From the NCBI GenBank assembly GCA_010405405.1, contig MU004233.1, forward strand, positions 2,024,539 through 2,088,538: DNA of 64,000 nucleotides, given 5' to 3'. Position numbers and translations under genes: made by a program. Of this stretch, positions 60,232 to 64,000 are shown piece by piece. The first letter of the stretch is position 1. Every line of letters begins with the position of its first letter. This DNA is from Microthyrium microscopicum (taxonomy: Eukaryota; Ascomycota; Dothideomycetes; Microthyriales; Microthyriaceae). Under the pieces are notes generated by a model. The model was not told the origin of the DNA. It searched no databases and worked only from the letters and a program-made list of their open reading frames with translations.

Positions 60232-62285
60232 ATGGGCGAATCTACCAAACAAAATGACCAAATTATGTTGCCAGAGAAGGATCGACCGGAGGCAACCGCC
60301 CCATCGAAAGCCCAGTCAACCTCATCCCATTCGGAAGCTGCCCGAGGTCTCACAACGCTAGCAGACGGTCCTTCTTCATTGCACACTCCCACTTCTTTAT
60401 CACCGCGATATGCTGAATCCGGGCAGACTCAGCATCATGGCCAACATCAAGCTGTACATGGCGCATATCACATGCCTCAACATGGCCAACCATCACCATA
60501 CAACATGACACACATGAGTGGCGCGCTTCCAGATTATGGCAATGCCCAGCATCAGCAATATACTCACCAGATGACTCAAGCTGGCCAGCAACCCGTGGCG
60601 GGAGCGCCAAATCCTGCAGCTATGTATCCGATGGCACAAACAATGCAGTATCCTCCCGGCACTGCTTATGCCCCAGCTCCGGCAAGCTATAGTGGGTATC
60701 CACAACCACAATACGGAGCTGGCTACGGACAAACACAGGGAAGTCCCCAGCCTGGCTACGCGCATTATCAGCAAGGACAACATAGGGGCATCATGATTCC
60801 TCAAGGACCGCCATATATGCAAAATCCTGGACAATACTATTACTATCAGGATGCTTATGGCCGGCCAGCAGGCTCTCCAACAGGTTACTCACCACAAAGT
60901 GGACAATTTCACGGTGGAATGGGTAGAGGACAAGCAAGTGTTCAGGACAGCCGGAGACTATCTGGAAACCAGGGCCACAGTGGTCGTTATAGTGGAGAAG
61001 AAGGTTTTGTTTTCTCATCCTATAGTATGGGAAGACAAAGACTAACGAGTAAAGGAGTAGCTGCGCGCCCCATCGATCAACAGAGCTCTACGGCGATTCC
61101 ACGAGGACCTCCAAGAAAACCAAAACAATCTGGCCACGCCTTGTGGGTAGGAAACCTTCCGCCCAACGCAACAATTACGGTATTGAAAGATCACTTCTCA
61201 AGAGAGTTTACACGCCAGATCGAGAGTGTATTTCTTATCTCCAAGAGCAACTGTGCCTTTGTGAACTATCGAACTGAAGAGGCATGCGCAAGAGCGATGC
61301 AGAAATTCCACGATTCGCGCTTCGAGGGTGTGAGGCTGGTTTGTAGGTTGCGCAAAGGTTCGGGAGCTGCTTCAGGTGCACCGACGGGTCCTGCTTCCAT
61401 GACAAGCTCTCGACCTGCCCAGTCTCCTGTTTCTAAATCACCGGATCCCCAAGGACCGTCTCGAAACGACAGTGTAGATGGCGTGGATGGTGTGGATGGC
61501 GTGGACGGTGTTGATGGTGTGGATGGCGTGGACGGTGTGGACGGCGTGGATGGCGTGGACGGTGCAGGTGCCGACGACGTCGATGGTGTTGAATCTTCTG
61601 CACGTCAGTCAGTATCTTCGCCCTCGAAACAATCAGAAAGATTCTTCATTGTGAAGAGTTTGACTCTTCAAGACTTGGAGCAAAGTGTTCGCAACGGAGT
61701 CTGGGCGACTCAATCGCACAACGAAGAGACGCTCAACAAAGCTTTTGCTGTAAGTCTATCCCATTTCAAGTAGTCGATTTGCTAAACAGTGAGTAGTCCG
61801 CAGACAATGTATACCTCATCTTTTCCGCGAACAAGTCAGGAGAGTACTTTGGCTATGCCCGAATGGCATCCTCCATCGCTGAGGATGCAACGGAAGTCCT
61901 TGGGCCAATACCTAGAACTGCTGCACTCGAATCTACCGACGCACCCAGAACAATCCCAACCTCCGCTACAGAATGGGCGCCGCGCGGACATATCATTGAC
62001 GACTCCGCCCGCGGAACGATCTTTTGGGAAGCAGAGTTGACAGACGATGAAGACGACGAGGCGAGCGAACCAGGAGAGGGCGAAGCTGAACCACAAACAT
62101 GGGGTAAACCATTCAAAATCGAATGGATGTCTACGAGCCGTGTACCATTCTATCGAACACGCGGATTGCGGAACCCATGGAATGCCAATCGGGAAGTGAA
62201 GATCGCTCGCGATGGCACCGAGCTCGAACCAAATGTTGGCAAGCGATTGATTCAGCTATTCCATCGCGTTGGACAACCTCAATAA
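60232..62285 (+). CDS. RRM-YTH RNA-binding protein (likely m6A reader)
   Basis: Exons 60232-61749 and 61797-62285 give 668 residues. The first 280 are a disordered Gln/Tyr/Gly/Pro-rich tail (GYPQPQYGAGYGQTQG, QYYYYQDAYGR), prone to condensation. An RRM lies at about 302-376 (ALWVGNLPPNATI, NCAFVNYRTEEAC). A (VDG)n repeat spans 415-444. The YTH domain runs from about 470 to 655: RFFIVKSLTLQDLEQSV, GVWATQ, then across the intron SADNVYLIFSANKSGEYFGYARM, and RGLRNPWNANREVKIARDG. YTH domains bind N6-methyladenosine in RNA. The splice at 61749/61797 restores the conserved SADNVYLIFS run. An acidic tract (TDDEDDEASEPGEGEAE) is inserted within the YTH domain. Confidence 0.9.
61474..61563 (+). repeat. 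9-bp coding minisatellite, ten (Val-Asp-Gly) units
   Basis: Ten units of the type GTGGATGGC or GTGGACGGT run in frame and encode Val-Asp-Gly ten times between the RRM and YTH domains. Unit variants alternate, which points to slippage or unequal exchange. Confidence 0.9.
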
Positions 62286-64000
62286 TCATAAAAGCTAGGT
62301 TTTGGGTCTCGAGTCTTTTCGAATCTTCGCCTATCTCCTAAAACACCCTTCTGCTCATTTGGTCTGGCTACCAATCGGCACTTCTTGAAACTCTGCACCT
62401 GCCGACTCTGTATTCGGAAGGCATGTTTCTCTCCCATTTCATTGCTCAATTCTTTTCATAATCTTTCCCTCCATACCGCATCAGCATTCTTTGATTAGTG
62501 CCTACATTGCGGCCTTGTTGAGAAAAGATTTATAGCTTGTACTTCTCCAGCATACGAAGGGGTCGTGTACGATTTGTGTTTTGATTATCCAATTCTTGTC
62601 TTAGCAAAGCTGACAACCCTCAACTTTCTTTTAAAACGACAATACTTCCCAAAGATCAGCAGGCTATCACATCAGCGTCATTGGCTTTCGATGGCTAAGC
62701 TGTCATACAATGCTCTTGTACCATGGCTGAAGAACGTGGCGTATTTGTCTTACTTGTATTTCCTTTCATCTTCTAATGTCCAAGCAACGATTATGTAAAC
62801 GCTTTCTTTTATATCTGCTATGTATACGCTTGTAGCATATTAACTATATCACATAATACCCAACATAATTTCTAGATACCACGAATACGATACCCAAGAA
62901 TACGACATTTCAACTCCCACGCGCCATACCGACTCCGTCTCTACCCTCACTACTGCCTCAAGCTCACAGCATCCTACCTAAGCACACGAAACCATCAACA
63001 TTTGGATTGCTAACATAAAACCCGACGACATATCGATCTTCACAAATCTCCCTTGGCACCATTGTGGAACTTCAATGGTGTTGAAGTAATATCATCAGCC
63101 TCCCCGGACCGACACAACTTGCGCGAGCTTTTCTGGCCCTGAACTACAGACTCGTTTTAGCGATCGTGTGTGTTCCTCTCATCTCATCACTCTCTCATAC
63201 TACAGTGATTACCTATATCTTGTCTCTCCGATAGTGGGACTCTACTCCAGTTGATCCAAACACACCATTTAAGTCAACATATTGGAGATGGAGGAATGTG
63301 GGCAGAACAGCTACCGATTAGTGGTAGTCAACGTATCCGGGTCAAGATATCAATGTACGTTTGGACAAGATACAAAATCAAAAGCTTTGCCTACCATCTC
63401 TCAGTTCCACTTTTGCCAAATCGTGCCAAATCAACGGTGAAAATGGCCTGACACCGTGGAGATTAGCATCGCTATCTTTCACCTCTGACTTCCATCCTGC
63501 TGCCAAAATGGCCTGATCCTGTATTCGCTCCCGCTTCAGGGAAACTAAACCAGCCTATTTTGCTGCAGCAGCAACTTTGTGTGATTGGTATAGTCGCACG
63601 CATGGAATGCGCATTTCTGTGCCCAGTCCATCAAAAGCCTGGAACTCAAGCCAATCATACTGATCCTATGGTGCACTCCAACCGGCCCTGTAGCACTAAC
63701 CCAAGAGCACGCCCACTTCTTGAACAAGAAAAAGTGACCGTGACAACCCACCAGAAACGCAGTTGAACAATCATTCATTCTTTCCCCGCCTATGCCGCCA
63801 AAACCGGAGAAAGGCGTGTGGTGGTGGCCATGCAGAACACAAAGACTGTGCGATCATCATCATCTACTCTGTATCTGGATCGCTCTCCCTTCTTGATGTC
63901 TGGATTTTTGCTTGGTTCCTGGGCACGAAATTAATCACCTTGGGCCAATACTAAATAGTGACCAGGTGGCGAAAATCTCAAGATCTTTATGACTTAGCGG
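62286..64000. other. 3' flank of the YTH gene and gene-free end
   Basis: About 1.7 kb. Short frames (62565-62798, 63251-63451, 63545-63954) lack domains. No gene is cut by the right edge as far as I can see. Confidence 0.5.

Overview
The window looks like nuclear DNA of a filamentous ascomycete (Pezizomycotina). The protein-coding genes are split by short introns, mostly 42-95 bp, with GT..AG ends and a CTAAC-type branch site. The gene set also fits: a SET1 histone methyltransferase, a LaeA-like methyltransferase, a PHO80/PREG-type cyclin, a Clr5-domain protein, a Zn2Cys6-type regulator, GPI-anchored wall proteins and a hybrid histidine kinase. I cannot fix the class from sequence alone. No rRNA gene, tRNA, CRISPR array or virus-like element was recognised. 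Exon boundaries were read by eye; the spliced lengths of all the multi-exon models I totalled are whole codons.

Layout. 1-11 kb: the 3' end of a cut gene, a GPI-anchored protein, an SCPx-type thiolase, a fungal transcription factor with a weak zinc cluster, and two unrecognised genes in an accessory-looking stretch. This ends in an AT-rich, inverted-repeat-rich island (10.0-10.8 kb). 11-20.4 kb: lumazine synthase (RIB4), TRM112, SET1, a small unknown gene and a seven-exon LaeA-like methyltransferase. 20.4-25.8 kb: gene-poor, with one small secreted cysteine-rich protein and two doubtful small ORFs. 25.8-31.4 kb: a GAF-like hybrid histidine kinase and enolase. 32-38.7 kb: a glycine-rich GPI protein, an F-box gene bracketed by two inverted 212-bp MITEs, ADE8, and an aldo/keto reductase with a signal peptide. 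39.3-46.8 kb: an EXS/ERD1-like membrane protein divergent from a CSC1/OSCA-type channel, then a Clr5-domain protein. 48-54.6 kb: a PHO80-type cyclin, proteasome beta1 (PRE3) and, divergent from it, a BEM46 hydrolase. 54.6-60.2 kb: a long gene-free stretch with one MITE. 60.2-62.3 kb: an RRM-YTH RNA-binding protein (likely m6A reader) carrying a 9-bp minisatellite.

Most genes are unlinked housekeeping or regulatory genes; I see no biosynthetic cluster or operon-like system. The most notable signals are structural. PRE3 has a 15-nt micro-exon that encodes its self-cleavage site, and the LaeA-like gene has a 17-nt micro-exon. The channel gene has a GC-AG intron. A long hairpin centred on CACGTG lies upstream of RIB4. 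Two MITE families are present, one of them flanking a single gene in inverted orientation. The aldo/keto reductase has secretory features, and the YTH protein has a Val-Asp-Gly repeat.
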